From contig NZ_JBNAFU010000004.1 in the NCBI RefSeq assembly GCF_049800835.1, positions 1 through 64,000 of the forward strand: 64,000 bases of DNA. The letters are read 5' to 3'. The position numbers and the translations under genes were made by a program. The notes under the pieces were generated by a model that searched no databases, had not been told where the DNA came from, and worked only from the letters and a program-made list of their open reading frames with translations. This DNA is from Dinoroseobacter sp049800835. Lineage in GTDB: Bacteria > Pseudomonadota > Alphaproteobacteria > Rhodobacterales > Rhodobacteraceae. Shown piece after piece: positions 16,901-24,965 of the stretch (positions are counted from its first letter, which is position 1; each line of letters opens with the position of its first letter).

Positions 16901-17434
16901 GTCGGCGTTGAAGATCGGGCGCATGCCGCGCCCGCCCCCGCCCCAGGACGCTTTCAGCATCAGCGGATAGCCGACCGTCTCTGCCTCCGCCTTGATCGCG
17001 TCCATGTCGTCGCCCAGCACCTCGGTCGCCGGGATCACCGGCACGCCGGCCTCAATCGCCACCCTCCGCGCACTTGCCTTGTCCCCCAGCGCGCGCATGG
17101 TCTCGGCCTTGGGACCAATGAAGGTGATGCCGTTGGCAGCACAGGCATCCACGAAATCGGGGTTCTCCGACAAAAGACCGTACCCCGGGTGGATCGCGTC
17201 CGCGCCGCTTTCCTTGGCCACGCGAATGATCTCGTCGATGGACAGGTATGCCGCAACAGGTCCCATGCCCTCGCCGATCAGATACGCCTCATCGGCCTTG
17301 AACCGGTGCAGGCTCAGCTTGTCCTCGGTGGCGTAGACAGCCACGGTTTTCTTGCCCAGTTCATTGGCCGCGCGCATGACGCGGATGGCAATCTCGCCGC
17401 GGTTGGCGATCAGGATCTTGGTGAACTCAGTCAT
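13994..17434 (-). CDS. pyc: Pyruvate carboxylase
   Basis: A single-chain, 1146-residue biotin enzyme that makes oxaloacetate from pyruvate and bicarbonate for anaplerosis and gluconeogenesis. Domain order: biotin carboxylase (1 to about 450, ILIANRGEIAIR start, glycine-rich ATP loop GGGGRGM, EVNPRVQVEHTVTEE), carboxyltransferase barrel (about 530-810, TTMRDGHQSLLATR, and the metal-site region HFHTHDTAG), the PYC allosteric domain, and a C-terminal biotinyl domain with the biotin lysine in EAMKMET. Length matches the family. A hairpin without T-run (13945-13978) lies just past the stop. Confidence 0.98.
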   Translation of the reverse strand: MTEFTKILIANRGEIAIRVMRAANELGKKTVAVYATEDKLSLHRFKADEAYLIGEGMGPVAAYLSIDEIIRVAKESGADAIHPGYGLLSENPDFVDACAANGITFIGPKAETMRALGDKASARRVAIEAGVPVIPATEVLGDDMDAIKAEAETVGYPLMLKASWGGGGRGMRPIFNADELPEKVREGRREAEAAFGNGEGYLEKMITRARHVEVQILGDTMGNIYHLWERDCSVQRRNQKVVERAPAPYLSSAQRERICELGRKICAHVNYECAGTVEFLMDMESGEFYFIEVNPRVQVEHTVTEEVTGIDIVRAQILIAEGKSLTEATGVASQYDVQLSGHAIQCRVTTEDPRNNFIPDYGRITAYRGATGMGIRLDGGTAYSGAVITRYYDSLLEKVTAWAPTPEAAIARMDRALREFRIRGVSTNIAFVENLLKHPTFLNNQYTTKFIDETPELFEFPKRRDRATRILRYIADISVNGHPETEGRPLPPAQARPLKAPAPKAAPAPGTRQLLDEKGPQAVADWMAAQKHLLITDTTMRDGHQSLLATRMRSIDMIRVAPSYAANLPGLFSVECWGGATFDVAYRFLQECPWQRLRDIRAGLPNVMTQMLLRGSNGVGYTNYPDNVVQEFTRQAAASGVDVFRVFDSLNWVENMRVAMDAVIEANKVCEGTICYTGDILDPARAKYDLNYYVAMGKELKDAGAHVLGLKDMAGLLKPASARLLIKALKEEVGLPIHFHTHDTAGVACATILAAADAGVDAVDCAMDALSGNTSQATLGSVVEALRNTDRDTGLDIKSIREISDYWEAVRSEYAAFETGQQAPSSEVYLHEMPGGQFTNLKAQARSLGLEERWHEVAQTYADVNQMFGDIVKVTPSSKVVGDMALLMVSQGLTRAEVEDPERDLSFPDSVVDMMRGNLGQPPGGFPANIIDKVLKGEKPDTERPGKHLPPTDLEAMRAELAGKFDGVEIDDEDLNGYLMYPKVVTDYLTRHAEYGPVRTLPTRTFFYGMEPGDEISAEIDPGKTLEIRCQAISETNEDGEAKVFFELNGQPRVIRIADRKAKGAVQARPKAELGNPDHIGAPMPGVVASVAVQPGAKVKEGDLLLTIEAMKMETGIHAERDAVVKAVHVAPAAQIDAKDLLVELS

Positions 17435-17488
17435 CGGTTGGGCCTCTTCGTCGGGGGTGGCAGCGGCACGTGTATACCGTGGTAAACT

Positions 17489-18667
17489 TTATTGTCCATA
17501 GGGCGGATCAGCCATCGGAAACAGCGCACCCGGGCTTGCCAGCTTGTCGCGCAGACCCTTGAAGTTTGGCAAACCCATCTGCCCGAGGTTAGAGGCCATG
17601 TCGTCGCGCAGAAGCTCGATCACGTGCGCCCCGCCGCGCGCGCCAAGGGCGGCGACCGCATAGTAGAACGCCCGCCCCAGCATGGCGAAATCTGCCCCCA
17701 GAGCCAGCGCGCGCAGGATGTCGAGCCCGCCACGCACGCCGCTGTCAAAGATCAGGGGGGTGTCGGGCACGGCGGCGCGGACTTCCGGCAGAACCTCGAT
17801 CGCGGCCCGCGCGCCGTCGAACTGGCGTCCCGAATGGTTCGACACCCAGATCGCATCGACCCCGGCGGCCACCAGCGGACAGGCATCCGCCGGGTCCATC
17901 ACGCCCTTGACGATCAGCGGCCCGGACCATTCGGACCGCAACGCATGCAGATAGTCCCAATCGGGCGCGCCGCGAATGATGTAGCCGGGATGCGCAAGGC
18001 TGCCCTTTGCGCTTTTTTCCTCGACATAGCTCTCGACCAGCCGCAGCCGTGGCGTGCCGTTTTGCAGTGTCCCAAGCGCCCAGGCCGGGCGCCGCGCGAT
18101 CTGGCTCAGGATGCGCGGGGTCAGGCGCGGGGGCAGGGTGATCCCCGCCTTGCGCTGACGCTCGCGGCGCGAGGGCGCGGGCAGGTCGACCGTGACCACG
18201 CAGGTGCGAAACCCCGAGGACCACGCGCGCCGCAGGATGTCGCGGCGGATCTCGGGATCTGAAGGCGAGTAAAGCTGAAACCAGCCCATATCGCCCGCAA
18301 TCGGCCCGATCTCTTCGGGCAGACGGGTCGCGACGGTGGACAGGCAAAAGGGCAGCCGGGCATCGCGCGCCGCCCGCGCGAGGTGCTGTTCCGCGCCGGG
18401 CCAGATCAGACCAGCCATCCCGACCGGGGCCACGCCGAACGGCGCGTCGTAATCAACGCCCAGAAACCGTGTCTCCAACTGGACCGCCTGCGGGCCTTTC
18501 AGGATGGCGGGACGGAACCTGACCTGTTCCAACCCCGCCAGATTGCGGGCATGGCACGTCTCTGCCCCTGTGGCGCTGTCGAGGTACTCCCAAACGAAAT
18601 GCGGAACGCGCCGCCGCGCCTTGCGGCGCAGGTCTTCGACGGTGGGATAGCGGTCCTGCAGATCCAT
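17489..18667 (-). CDS. lldD: FMN-dependent alpha-hydroxy-acid dehydrogenase (L-lactate dehydrogenase type)
   Basis: 392 residues of the FMN-binding 2-hydroxy-acid oxidase family. Visible active-site elements: YLDSATGAE near 28 (family YxxSG), QLYSP at 131, VTVDLPAPSRRERQR at 158, Lys254 (IVKGV), and the catalytic His278 with Arg281 in SNHSGRQFDGA. The C-terminal FMN phosphate loop is DSGVRGG followed by GADFAMLGRAF. Members oxidise L-lactate, glycolate or mandelate; lactate is the commonest, and I cannot exclude the others. It is 54 bases from pyc, so the pair could share a transcript linking lactate to pyruvate and oxaloacetate. Confidence 0.85.
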   Translation of the reverse strand: MDLQDRYPTVEDLRRKARRRVPHFVWEYLDSATGAETCHARNLAGLEQVRFRPAILKGPQAVQLETRFLGVDYDAPFGVAPVGMAGLIWPGAEQHLARAARDARLPFCLSTVATRLPEEIGPIAGDMGWFQLYSPSDPEIRRDILRRAWSSGFRTCVVTVDLPAPSRRERQRKAGITLPPRLTPRILSQIARRPAWALGTLQNGTPRLRLVESYVEEKSAKGSLAHPGYIIRGAPDWDYLHALRSEWSGPLIVKGVMDPADACPLVAAGVDAIWVSNHSGRQFDGARAAIEVLPEVRAAVPDTPLIFDSGVRGGLDILRALALGADFAMLGRAFYYAVAALGARGGAHVIELLRDDMASNLGQMGLPNFKGLRDKLASPGALFPMADPPYGQ

Positions 18668-18692
18668 GCCTCGATAATGGCAACAACCCCGC

Positions 18693-18736
18693 CGAAGAAA
18701 AGGGCTAAACCGCCCCGCATTTCCGGAGTTTAGCCC
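18693..18736 (-). terminator. Rho-independent terminator overlapping a stop codon
   Basis: On the minus strand GGGCTAAAC pairs perfectly with GTTTAGCCC over nine bases, followed by TTTTCTTC. The first arm includes the stop codon of the upstream 367-residue protein, so the hairpin starts inside the coding region. It separates that gene from the lactate dehydrogenase gene. Confidence 0.7.
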
Positions 18737-19833
18737 ATTGGCATGGATCGTGCTGCCGGGGCTGGCTCGGGCAGCGGACCTTCATAAGCCATCATGTTGA
18801 TCGAGACATGGGGCCAGCGGATCAACCCCGGCACCCCATCGAGCCGCTGGAAGAAATCCAGAAACACCAGTTGTGAATAGGCCAGAACCCGCTGCGGTCC
18901 GCCATTGGCATGCTCGCTGTCCAGCGTCATGATCCAGAAGATCGAGCGCATCTCCGACGCATCCGCCTGCCGTTTGACAAAGGGCACGTTGACGATGTTG
19001 CCGGTGGCGTACTTCGTGTCGAACACCAACTCGGTCGTGTGCACGACATTGTCCGGCATCCCGAACTCCAGCAGGAAGTTCGGCAAGGCCACGTCGAACC
19101 CCGGAAAGGGACCGTTGCGCAGGAACGCATTCTCGCCCGAGAACGCCGCATAGGGGCCGAGATACCCCTGTTCGGGCAATTCAGGCGGCTGGCCCGGGGG
19201 CAGGCCGAAGATGCCGGGCACGCCGGGAATGCCAATCGGCAGGCCGCTGATCGCCGGAATACGCGGCGGCCCGTCAAACTCCCGCGCATGGCCCATGGAC
19301 ATGACCGAGTTGCCGTGTGGAATCGTGCCCAGCCGCGCCACCGTCAGATCGCCATCCTGATGCGACTGCACCTCGTTGGTGATGAAGAGGAAAAACCCCG
19401 GCTCGTGGTGAATGGGCAAGCCCGGATCACCCGCCAGATCGGGGCCATTGTCGGCGCTTTTGGGGGCGTCGTCCGCCGCGATCTGCGCGATCCCCTGCTC
19501 GTAGTCGATCGCCATGATCGTCTGATCAGTGTCCTGCGCCGCGGCGCGATCGATCCCTCGGTTCGGCACCGATCCATCGAGGTTCATGAACTTCAGCGTC
19601 TCGTTGTACTGGTTGACCAAGACCCGAAAATCGAATGGTGTGCCGTTCTCGCCCTCGAACGGCAGCGCGATCAGGTTCCAACCGCGCCCGGTGAAATCGC
19701 CGGAATTGGCTGTGGGCGTGTTCGACCAGATGCCCGGCAGGTGCTTGAGCGGGCCCAGTGCATCGAGGCCTGGGGTCGCCGGTTTGAAATATCGGGGGCC
19801 CGCAAAGGGCGATGATCTATGAGCTGATGTCAT
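18730..19833 (-). CDS. Unrecognised 367-residue protein with lipocalin-like N-terminal motif
   Basis: No signal peptide or membrane segment. The GPLKHLPGIWSN opening followed by GRGWNLIALPF looks like the GxW start of a nitrobindin/fatty-acid-binding barrel, and similar proteins are sometimes annotated as heme-binding (from memory, not searched). The middle has a proline/glycine-rich run (residues about 225-255), and the C-terminal half has VHTTELVFDTKYATG and IFWIMTLDSEH. The start is fixed by AGGAGGATCCCAA before the ATG. Its upstream region is unusually AT-rich for this genome (about 19885-19915), suggesting a strong or regulated promoter. Function unknown. Confidence 0.65.
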   Translation of the reverse strand: MTSAHRSSPFAGPRYFKPATPGLDALGPLKHLPGIWSNTPTANSGDFTGRGWNLIALPFEGENGTPFDFRVLVNQYNETLKFMNLDGSVPNRGIDRAAAQDTDQTIMAIDYEQGIAQIAADDAPKSADNGPDLAGDPGLPIHHEPGFFLFITNEVQSHQDGDLTVARLGTIPHGNSVMSMGHAREFDGPPRIPAISGLPIGIPGVPGIFGLPPGQPPELPEQGYLGPYAAFSGENAFLRNGPFPGFDVALPNFLLEFGMPDNVVHTTELVFDTKYATGNIVNVPFVKRQADASEMRSIFWIMTLDSEHANGGPQRVLAYSQLVFLDFFQRLDGVPGLIRWPHVSINMMAYEGPLPEPAPAARSMPMG

Positions 19834-20073
19834 TTGGGATCCTCCTAAAATACCTTGCACACGGCCGCGCAGACCGAAAAAAGCACGTAAAAATATATAT
19901 TTGGCACAAAAATAAGCGTGGCCGATGGCGGGGAGTATAGCGCAGCGCGTCGCTTTTTTCATCTGCCCTTCGCGATGTGCCCATCAAATGAGCGGTTCTT
20001 GGAGCATAGAAAGGCCGGAACAGACTGCGAACATCACTTCCCCTGCGCCCTGCCGAGCGCTATGTTCTTACCC

Positions 20074-22536
20074 ATGAGCAGTTTTGATGACTCCGACGCG
20101 TTCGAGGCCGGCGCGGCCCTCTCCCTGTCCCAGCGCGCCATGGCACAGCGACCCGCGCCTTACATGGATGGGTTGAACCCGGCCCAACGCGCCGCTGTCG
20201 AAGCGCTTGAAGGCCCGGTTCTGATGCTGGCGGGCGCGGGCACGGGCAAGACTCGCGCGCTGACGGCCCGGATTGCGCATCTGCTCAGCACCGGCACCGC
20301 GCGTCCCAACGAAATCCTCGCCGTGACCTTCACCAACAAGGCCGCGCGCGAGATGAAGGACCGCGTCGCGCGGATGATGAACCAGCCGGTCGAAGGCATG
20401 CCGTGGCTCGGCACCTTCCATGCGATCTGCGTAAAACTGCTGCGCCGACATGCAGAACTGGTCACCGGACCGGGCGATCTGTACCTGAAGTCGAACTTCA
20501 CCATTCTGGACACGGACGACCAGATTCGCCTGATGAAACAGGTGATCGCTGCGGCGGGTATCGATGAGAAACGCTGGCCCGCGCGCCAGCTGGCCCACAT
20601 CATCGACGGCTGGAAAAACCGCGCCATCGGACCCGACAAGGTGCCGGTTGAGGATGCGGGTGCCTTCAACTCCAAAGGTCCCGCGCTTTACGCCGCCTAT
20701 CAGCAGCGCCTTCTGGAACTGAACGCGGTCGATTTTGGCGATCTGCTTTTGCATGTCATTGGCATCTTCCAGCGCCACGAAGACGTGCTCGCCCAATACC
20801 GCCGCTGGTTCCGCTATATCCTTGTGGACGAATACCAGGACACCAACGTCGCGCAGTACCTGTGGCTGCGGCTTCTGGCCGGGGGGCACAACAACATCTG
20901 CTGCGTCGGCGATGACGACCAGTCCATCTATGGCTGGCGCGGGGCCGAGGTTGGCAACATCCTGCGGTTTGAGAAGGATTTTCCCGGCGCGCAGGTCATC
21001 CGGCTGGAGCAGAACTACCGCTCCACCGCGCACATCCTTGCTGCCGCGTCCGGCGTGATCGACGCCAACGAGGGGCGCTTGGGCAAGACCCTCTGGACGG
21101 ATGCTGAGGGCGGCGAAAAGGTGCGCCTGATCGGCCATTGGGACGGGGAGGAAGAAGCCCGCTGGATCGGCGAAGAGATTGAGGCGATGCAGGGCGGCAC
21201 ACGGGGTCTCGACCCCTATGGCCTTGAAAAAATGGCCATACTTGTGCGCGCTTCCCACCAGATGCGCGCGTTCGAGGATCGGTTCCTGACCATCGGTCTG
21301 CCCTACCGCGTCATTGGCGGCCCGCGCTTTTACGAGCGGATGGAGATCCGCGATGCCATGGCCTATTTCCGCGTGGTCACCTCCCCCGACGACGACCTGG
21401 CCTTTGAGCGGATCGTCAACACCCCGAAACGCGGGCTGGGTGAGAAGGCGCAACAAAAAATCCAGGCCATGGCCCGCAGCAACGGCGTGTCGCTCTGCGA
21501 CGGCGCGCGCCTTCTGCTCGACGCCAAGGGTCTGACTGGCAAAGGCGCGAAGGAGCTTGGCCTGCTCCTCGACGGGATCGCGCGCTGGCGTCGTATGGCC
21601 GCCCCCAAGGCAGCCCCTGTGGCCGATGATGCCGTGATCGACGATGGGGAGGTGTCGCTCTTTGACACCGCGCGGCCCGAGATGTCCCATGTGGAAGTGG
21701 CGCAGATCATCCTCGACGAGTCCGGCTATACGACCCACTGGCAAAACGACAAGACGCCCGAGGCCCCGGGACGGCTGGAAAACCTCAAGGAACTCGTCAA
21801 GGCCCTTGAAGGGTTCGACAACCTGCAAGGTTTTCTCGAACACGTCTCTATGGTGATGGACAACGCCTCCGACGCGGACGAGCCCAAGGTCTCCATCATG
21901 ACGCTCCACGCCGCCAAGGGTCTTGAGTTCCCGGTCGTCTTCCTGCCGGGGTGGGAAGACGGCCTGTTCCCGTCCCAACGCTCCATGGATGAAAGCGGCC
22001 TCAAGGGGTTGGAGGAGGAACGCCGCCTCGCCTATGTCGGCATCACCCGTGCGGAGGAGGTGTGCACGATATCCTTCGCAGGCAACCGTCAGGTGTTCGG
22101 GCAATGGCAAAGCCAGATGCCCTCGCGCTTCATTGATGAACTGCCCGAGGATCACGTCGATGTCCTCACCCCCCCGGGTCTTTATGGTGGGGCGTTCGGG
22201 GCGGCGGCGCCTGCTGGGATGATGCGCGGCTCGGACCTGGAGGATCGTGCGGCTTCGGCCAATGTCTACAACTCGCCCGGTTGGCGGCGGATGCAGGCCA
22301 ACGCAGGCGCGCGCGGCACCGCGCAGCCGCGCGAGGCCAAGAACATGGTGATCGACGCCACCGCCCTGCCAGCCTTCGGGCCGGGCGACCGGGTGTTTCA
22401 CAAGAAGTTCGGCTACGGGGCCGTCACGGCGGTCGAAGGCGACAAGCTGGAGATCGCGTTTGACAAGGCGGGCGTCAAAAAACTTGTCGCCAGTTTCGTG
22501 GTCGCGGCTGAGAAAGCGGACGACGTGCCGTTCTGA
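20074..22536 (+). CDS. uvrD: UvrD/PcrA-family superfamily 1 DNA helicase
   Basis: A 3'-5' DNA helicase of about 820 residues acting in nucleotide excision and mismatch repair. Helicase motifs in order: GLNPAQRAAVEA (Q motif), Walker A GAGTGKT (residues 54-60), TFTNKAAREMKDR (Ia), DEYQDTN (II), GDDDQSIYGWRGA (III), EQNYRS (IV), TLHAAKGLEFPVVFLPGWEDGLFP (V) and EEERRLAYVGITRA (VI). The C-terminus GDRVFHKKFGYGAV...FVVA is the PcrA/UvrD Tudor-like domain that contacts RNA polymerase. The start is uncertain: ATG at 20074 or at 20062; both lack a good ribosome site. Confidence 0.93.
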   Translation: MSSFDDSDAFEAGAALSLSQRAMAQRPAPYMDGLNPAQRAAVEALEGPVLMLAGAGTGKTRALTARIAHLLSTGTARPNEILAVTFTNKAAREMKDRVARMMNQPVEGMPWLGTFHAICVKLLRRHAELVTGPGDLYLKSNFTILDTDDQIRLMKQVIAAAGIDEKRWPARQLAHIIDGWKNRAIGPDKVPVEDAGAFNSKGPALYAAYQQRLLELNAVDFGDLLLHVIGIFQRHEDVLAQYRRWFRYILVDEYQDTNVAQYLWLRLLAGGHNNICCVGDDDQSIYGWRGAEVGNILRFEKDFPGAQVIRLEQNYRSTAHILAAASGVIDANEGRLGKTLWTDAEGGEKVRLIGHWDGEEEARWIGEEIEAMQGGTRGLDPYGLEKMAILVRASHQMRAFEDRFLTIGLPYRVIGGPRFYERMEIRDAMAYFRVVTSPDDDLAFERIVNTPKRGLGEKAQQKIQAMARSNGVSLCDGARLLLDAKGLTGKGAKELGLLLDGIARWRRMAAPKAAPVADDAVIDDGEVSLFDTARPEMSHVEVAQIILDESGYTTHWQNDKTPEAPGRLENLKELVKALEGFDNLQGFLEHVSMVMDNASDADEPKVSIMTLHAAKGLEFPVVFLPGWEDGLFPSQRSMDESGLKGLEEERRLAYVGITRAEEVCTISFAGNRQVFGQWQSQMPSRFIDELPEDHVDVLTPPGLYGGAFGAAAPAGMMRGSDLEDRAASANVYNSPGWRRMQANAGARGTAQPREAKNMVIDATALPAFGPGDRVFHKKFGYGAVTAVEGDKLEIAFDKAGVKKLVASFVVAAEKADDVPF

Positions 22537-22563
22537 GGCGCAGCGCGCCCTTTCCCGCCTGAT

Positions 22564-22588
22564 GGAACTTTTGGGTCCCGGGTCGGTT
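22564..22588 (+). promoter_or_regulatory. Candidate ECF-type promoter of the entericidin-like gene
   Basis: GGAAC, a 16-base spacer, then GGTT. The alphaproteobacterial general-stress sigma factor EcfG uses GGAAC-N16/17-CGTT, so this has one mismatch in the -10 element. Entericidin-type genes are frequent EcfG targets in other alphaproteobacteria. Many Rhodobacteraceae lack EcfG, so this is only a suggestion. Confidence 0.3.
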
Positions 22589-22590
22589 AT

Positions 22591-22620
22591 CCGTCTGTTC
22601 TACACGCGCAACAGACGGAG
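22591..22620 (+). promoter_or_regulatory. Perfect inverted repeat overlapping the ribosome binding site
   Basis: CCGTCTGTT and AACAGACGG (nine of nine paired, 10-nt loop). The 3' arm runs into the Shine-Dalgarno sequence CGGAG, seven bases before the ATG of the entericidin-like gene. Folded in RNA it would partly hide the ribosome site. It could also be a DNA operator. Confidence 0.5.
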
Positions 22621-22627
22621 ATTTCAG

Positions 22628-22753
22628 ATGGTACGCGCCGCAATGATTTGTACCTTTCTTGCCTTGGCAGCCTGCGAAACCACGGAAGGCTTGGGCCATG
22701 ACGTTTCCAACCTCGGAGATGAAATCTCGCAAGAGGCCCGCGCCGCCCAGTGA
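22628..22753 (+). CDS. Entericidin-like small lipoprotein
   Basis: 41 residues. MVRAAMICTFLALAAC is a lipoprotein signal peptide with lipobox LAAC, and the mature peptide CETTEGLGHDVSNLGDEISQEARAAQ has the GxGxDxxxxGxxI pattern of the entericidin EcnA/EcnB family. It would be an inner- or outer-membrane lipopeptide; in enterics these form a stress-related toxin/antidote pair, but single copies in alphaproteobacteria are of unclear role. It is flanked by the inverted repeat upstream and a terminator downstream, so it is a monocistronic unit. Confidence 0.75.
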   Translation: MVRAAMICTFLALAACETTEGLGHDVSNLGDEISQEARAAQ

Positions 22754-22790
22754 CGCGGCTGCACTTGCCGAAGCTTACGGCGATCCTACG

Positions 22791-22818
22791 GCCCCGACCC
22801 TCTGCGTCGGGGCTTTCT
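22791..22818 (+). terminator. Rho-independent terminator of the entericidin-like gene
   Basis: GCCCCGAC pairs with GTCGGGGC around a 7-nt loop, followed by TTTCT. It lies about 40 bases after the stop. Confidence 0.75.
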
Positions 22819-22848
22819 AGAATACGTTTGGAAGAACAGGTTTGATCA

Positions 22849-23835
22849 ATGGAAGAGCTTGAAACCGCAGCGGAAACGGTCTCCGAGGCCGTCGGAACCG
22901 TCGCCGACACCACAGGATCATGGGTGTCAGGCGTGGCTTCAACGGAAATCTACAATGGCAAGTCCCTGTCAGACTTCCTGACATTCGAAGCGCTCCTGAT
23001 GTTGGCGGGCAATGTCCTTGCTGCTGCGGTGATCATCCTGCTTGGGTTCATTGTTTCAGGGTTCCTGAGCCGCCGGATTCAGCGCCTTTCGGAAAACCAC
23101 GAGAGCCTCGACAACACGCTGTTCGGCTTTCTTGCCAATATCGCGCGCTACACGGTCCTTGCCTTCACGGCTCTCTTCGTCCTGAACACTTTCGGCGTGC
23201 AGACAACGTCTGTCGTCGCGGTGATAGGTGCCGCCGGCCTGGCCATTGGCCTTGCCCTTCAAGGTACGTTGTCAAACGTCGCCGCCGGGGTGATGATTAT
23301 CCTCTTCCGACCGCTGAAGAACGGCGATTTCGTCGAGGTCAACGATGTCGTCGGTACGGTCAAGGACATCACTCTGAACTATACCGAAATCGCGGATCTG
23401 GGGAACGTGAAGGTGGTGGTGCCGAATTCCGAGGTCTGGGGCAACACGATCCGCAATTTCTCAGTGTACCCCAAACGCCGTGCGGAATGGACGTTTGGGG
23501 TCGGGTACGGAGTAAACCTTGGCGATGCAGAGCGGGTTATCCGTGATACGATCATGGCAGACCCGCGCTCACTTTCTGAGCCGGAGCCATTCATACAGGT
23601 CAACAATCTCGGTTCCAGCAGCGTCGATTTCCTGGTGCGGGTCTGGGTCAACTCGGATGCGTACTTTCAGTATCAGGCAGATATGAAGCGCAAGGTGAAA
23701 GAGGCGCTGGACGATGCCGACCTGGATATTCCCTTTCCGACGCGCACGCTCGTCCACCAGACCCCGGCTGTGCGTGTCATGGCGCCAAAGCGGGCCGGAG
23801 ATACGCACGAAGCCGCCGCAGAAGACGCAGCCTAG
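22849..23835 (+). CDS. MscS-family mechanosensitive channel
   Basis: 328 residues. A hydrophilic N-terminus is followed by three membrane segments (about 42-70, 88-110, 115-140). The third is the pore helix TM3 with AAGLAIGLALQGTLSNVAAGVMIILFRP, the glycine/alanine pattern that defines MscS, followed by the beta domain entry KNGDFVEVNDVVGTVKDI. The cytoplasmic vestibule is VVVPNSEVWGNTIRNFSV and onward. It opens on membrane tension during osmotic downshock. Length is close to E. coli MscS (286) with an added N-terminus. Confidence 0.93.
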   Translation: MEELETAAETVSEAVGTVADTTGSWVSGVASTEIYNGKSLSDFLTFEALLMLAGNVLAAAVIILLGFIVSGFLSRRIQRLSENHESLDNTLFGFLANIARYTVLAFTALFVLNTFGVQTTSVVAVIGAAGLAIGLALQGTLSNVAAGVMIILFRPLKNGDFVEVNDVVGTVKDITLNYTEIADLGNVKVVVPNSEVWGNTIRNFSVYPKRRAEWTFGVGYGVNLGDAERVIRDTIMADPRSLSEPEPFIQVNNLGSSSVDFLVRVWVNSDAYFQYQADMKRKVKEALDDADLDIPFPTRTLVHQTPAVRVMAPKRAGDTHEAAAEDAA

Positions 23836-23948
23836 AGCGCAAACACCAGCCCCGCGGCGAGCGTCTGGGCCACGCCGAGACCCAGAAAGGTCAGGCTCAG
23901 GCGGACAAGAATGGCAGGGGTTGAAGCGGCTTTCGGAAGACGGTGCAT
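23832..23948 (-). CDS. Possible 38-residue single-span membrane protein
   Basis: A short frame with basic N-terminus MHRLPKAASTPAILVRL and a hydrophobic tail of about 20 residues ending at the stop. AAGGA lies nine bases upstream of the ATG, a proper ribosome site. It follows the SDR gene on the same strand by about 90 bases and could be co-transcribed. Its stop overlaps the mscS stop on the other strand. No family recognised, and small frames arise by chance in GC-rich DNA. Confidence 0.35.
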   Translation of the reverse strand: MHRLPKAASTPAILVRLSLTFLGLGVAQTLAAGLVFAL

Positions 23949-24041
23949 GGCAATGGTCCTTTTGGGTGCGGGGGCCGGTTCGTTGGAAGTGCTGGCGGTC
24001 GGGGCGTGTGCGTCGCGGACGACCGCCAGCGCTGGGGTGGA

Positions 24042-24896
24042 TCAGCGGGTCAGATAGCCCCCGTTGATCCAGACAGTCTGGCCGTTCACCCATTGGGAGC
24101 CGGGATCAGCCAGGAACGCGAGGATCGGCACGATATCTTCGACCTCCCCAAGGCGTTGTTCGGTGGACAGGCGCGCAGCGAAGGCCGCCGATTGCTCGGT
24201 CTCCTGCCCATGAAAGAAGGGCGTGTTGACCGGGCCGGGGGCAATCGTGTTGACCGTGATCCGGCGCGGCCCCAATTCCTTGGCGAGCATGCGGGTGTAT
24301 TCCTCCACCGGGGCCTTGGTGCCCGAATAGATCGTGTAGCCCGGCGCGGCCCCGGCCTTGAGCGAGGTGCCGGTGTTGATGATCCGCCCGCCATCGCGCA
24401 TCCGGATCGCCGCCTCGCGCATCGAATAAAACAGCGCGCGGTTGTTGACGGCATCCAGCCGCTCGAACTCGGCATCGGTGAATTCGGCCATCGGTTTCTT
24501 GATGATCGCACCGGCATTGTTCACCACGATGTCGATCCCGCCAAAGCTCTGCTCTGCCGCATCATACATCGCGCGGACGTTCTGAACGTCACTCAGATCG
24601 CCCGAGGTCAGGACGGCACGCGCGCCATGGGCTTCGATCTGGCGGGCGGTTTCCTGCGCCTGGTCACGGGTTGCCTCCCGGTGGTAATGCACCACCACAT
24701 CTGCGCCCATCTCCCCCAGCTTCACGGCAAAGGCGCGGCCCAGATTGTTGCGCGCACCCGAGACGAGCGCGGCCTTGCCCGCCAGTGGTTTGGTGATCGC
24801 GGCCTGTGCGCTGGCCTGTGTGGCAGCGCCCGCAACGCCTGCGGCCCCAAGGCCAAGGATCGCCGCGCGGCGCGAGATGTCGAAAGTGTCGGTCAT
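24042..24896 (-). CDS. SDR-family oxidoreductase with an apparent Tat signal
   Basis: 284 residues. The N-terminus ISRRAAILGLGAAGVAGAATQASAQA has a twin-arginine motif (Arg9-Arg10), a hydrophobic core and an AQA cleavage site. A classical short-chain dehydrogenase follows: cofactor loop SGARNNLG (46-53), NNAG (126-129), catalytic Ser178, Tyr190 and Lys194 (YSGTK), and a PG motif. Substrate unknown. An SDR carrying a Tat leader would be exported folded with NAD(P) bound, which is uncommon. It is divergent from a LysR regulator that probably controls it. Confidence 0.85.
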   Translation of the reverse strand: MTDTFDISRRAAILGLGAAGVAGAATQASAQAAITKPLAGKAALVSGARNNLGRAFAVKLGEMGADVVVHYHREATRDQAQETARQIEAHGARAVLTSGDLSDVQNVRAMYDAAEQSFGGIDIVVNNAGAIIKKPMAEFTDAEFERLDAVNNRALFYSMREAAIRMRDGGRIINTGTSLKAGAAPGYTIYSGTKAPVEEYTRMLAKELGPRRITVNTIAPGPVNTPFFHGQETEQSAAFAARLSTEQRLGEVEDIVPILAFLADPGSQWVNGQTVWINGGYLTR

Positions 24897-24965
24897 GGCA
24901 GTCTCTCCTGTTCGATGTGCAGTGGTTCGTGTCTTGCGATGATCCAGAGTTAGGCGATGCGTTCA

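Noticed and set aside
15803..17485. Long open frame antisense to pyruvate carboxylase
   Set aside because: Same cause; the pyruvate carboxylase domains are complete on the other strand.
20068..22401. Long open frame antisense to the uvrD helicase gene
   Set aside because: A mirror frame caused by high GC at third codon positions. The opposite strand holds all seven helicase motifs; the antisense protein has no recognisable domain and no ribosome site.
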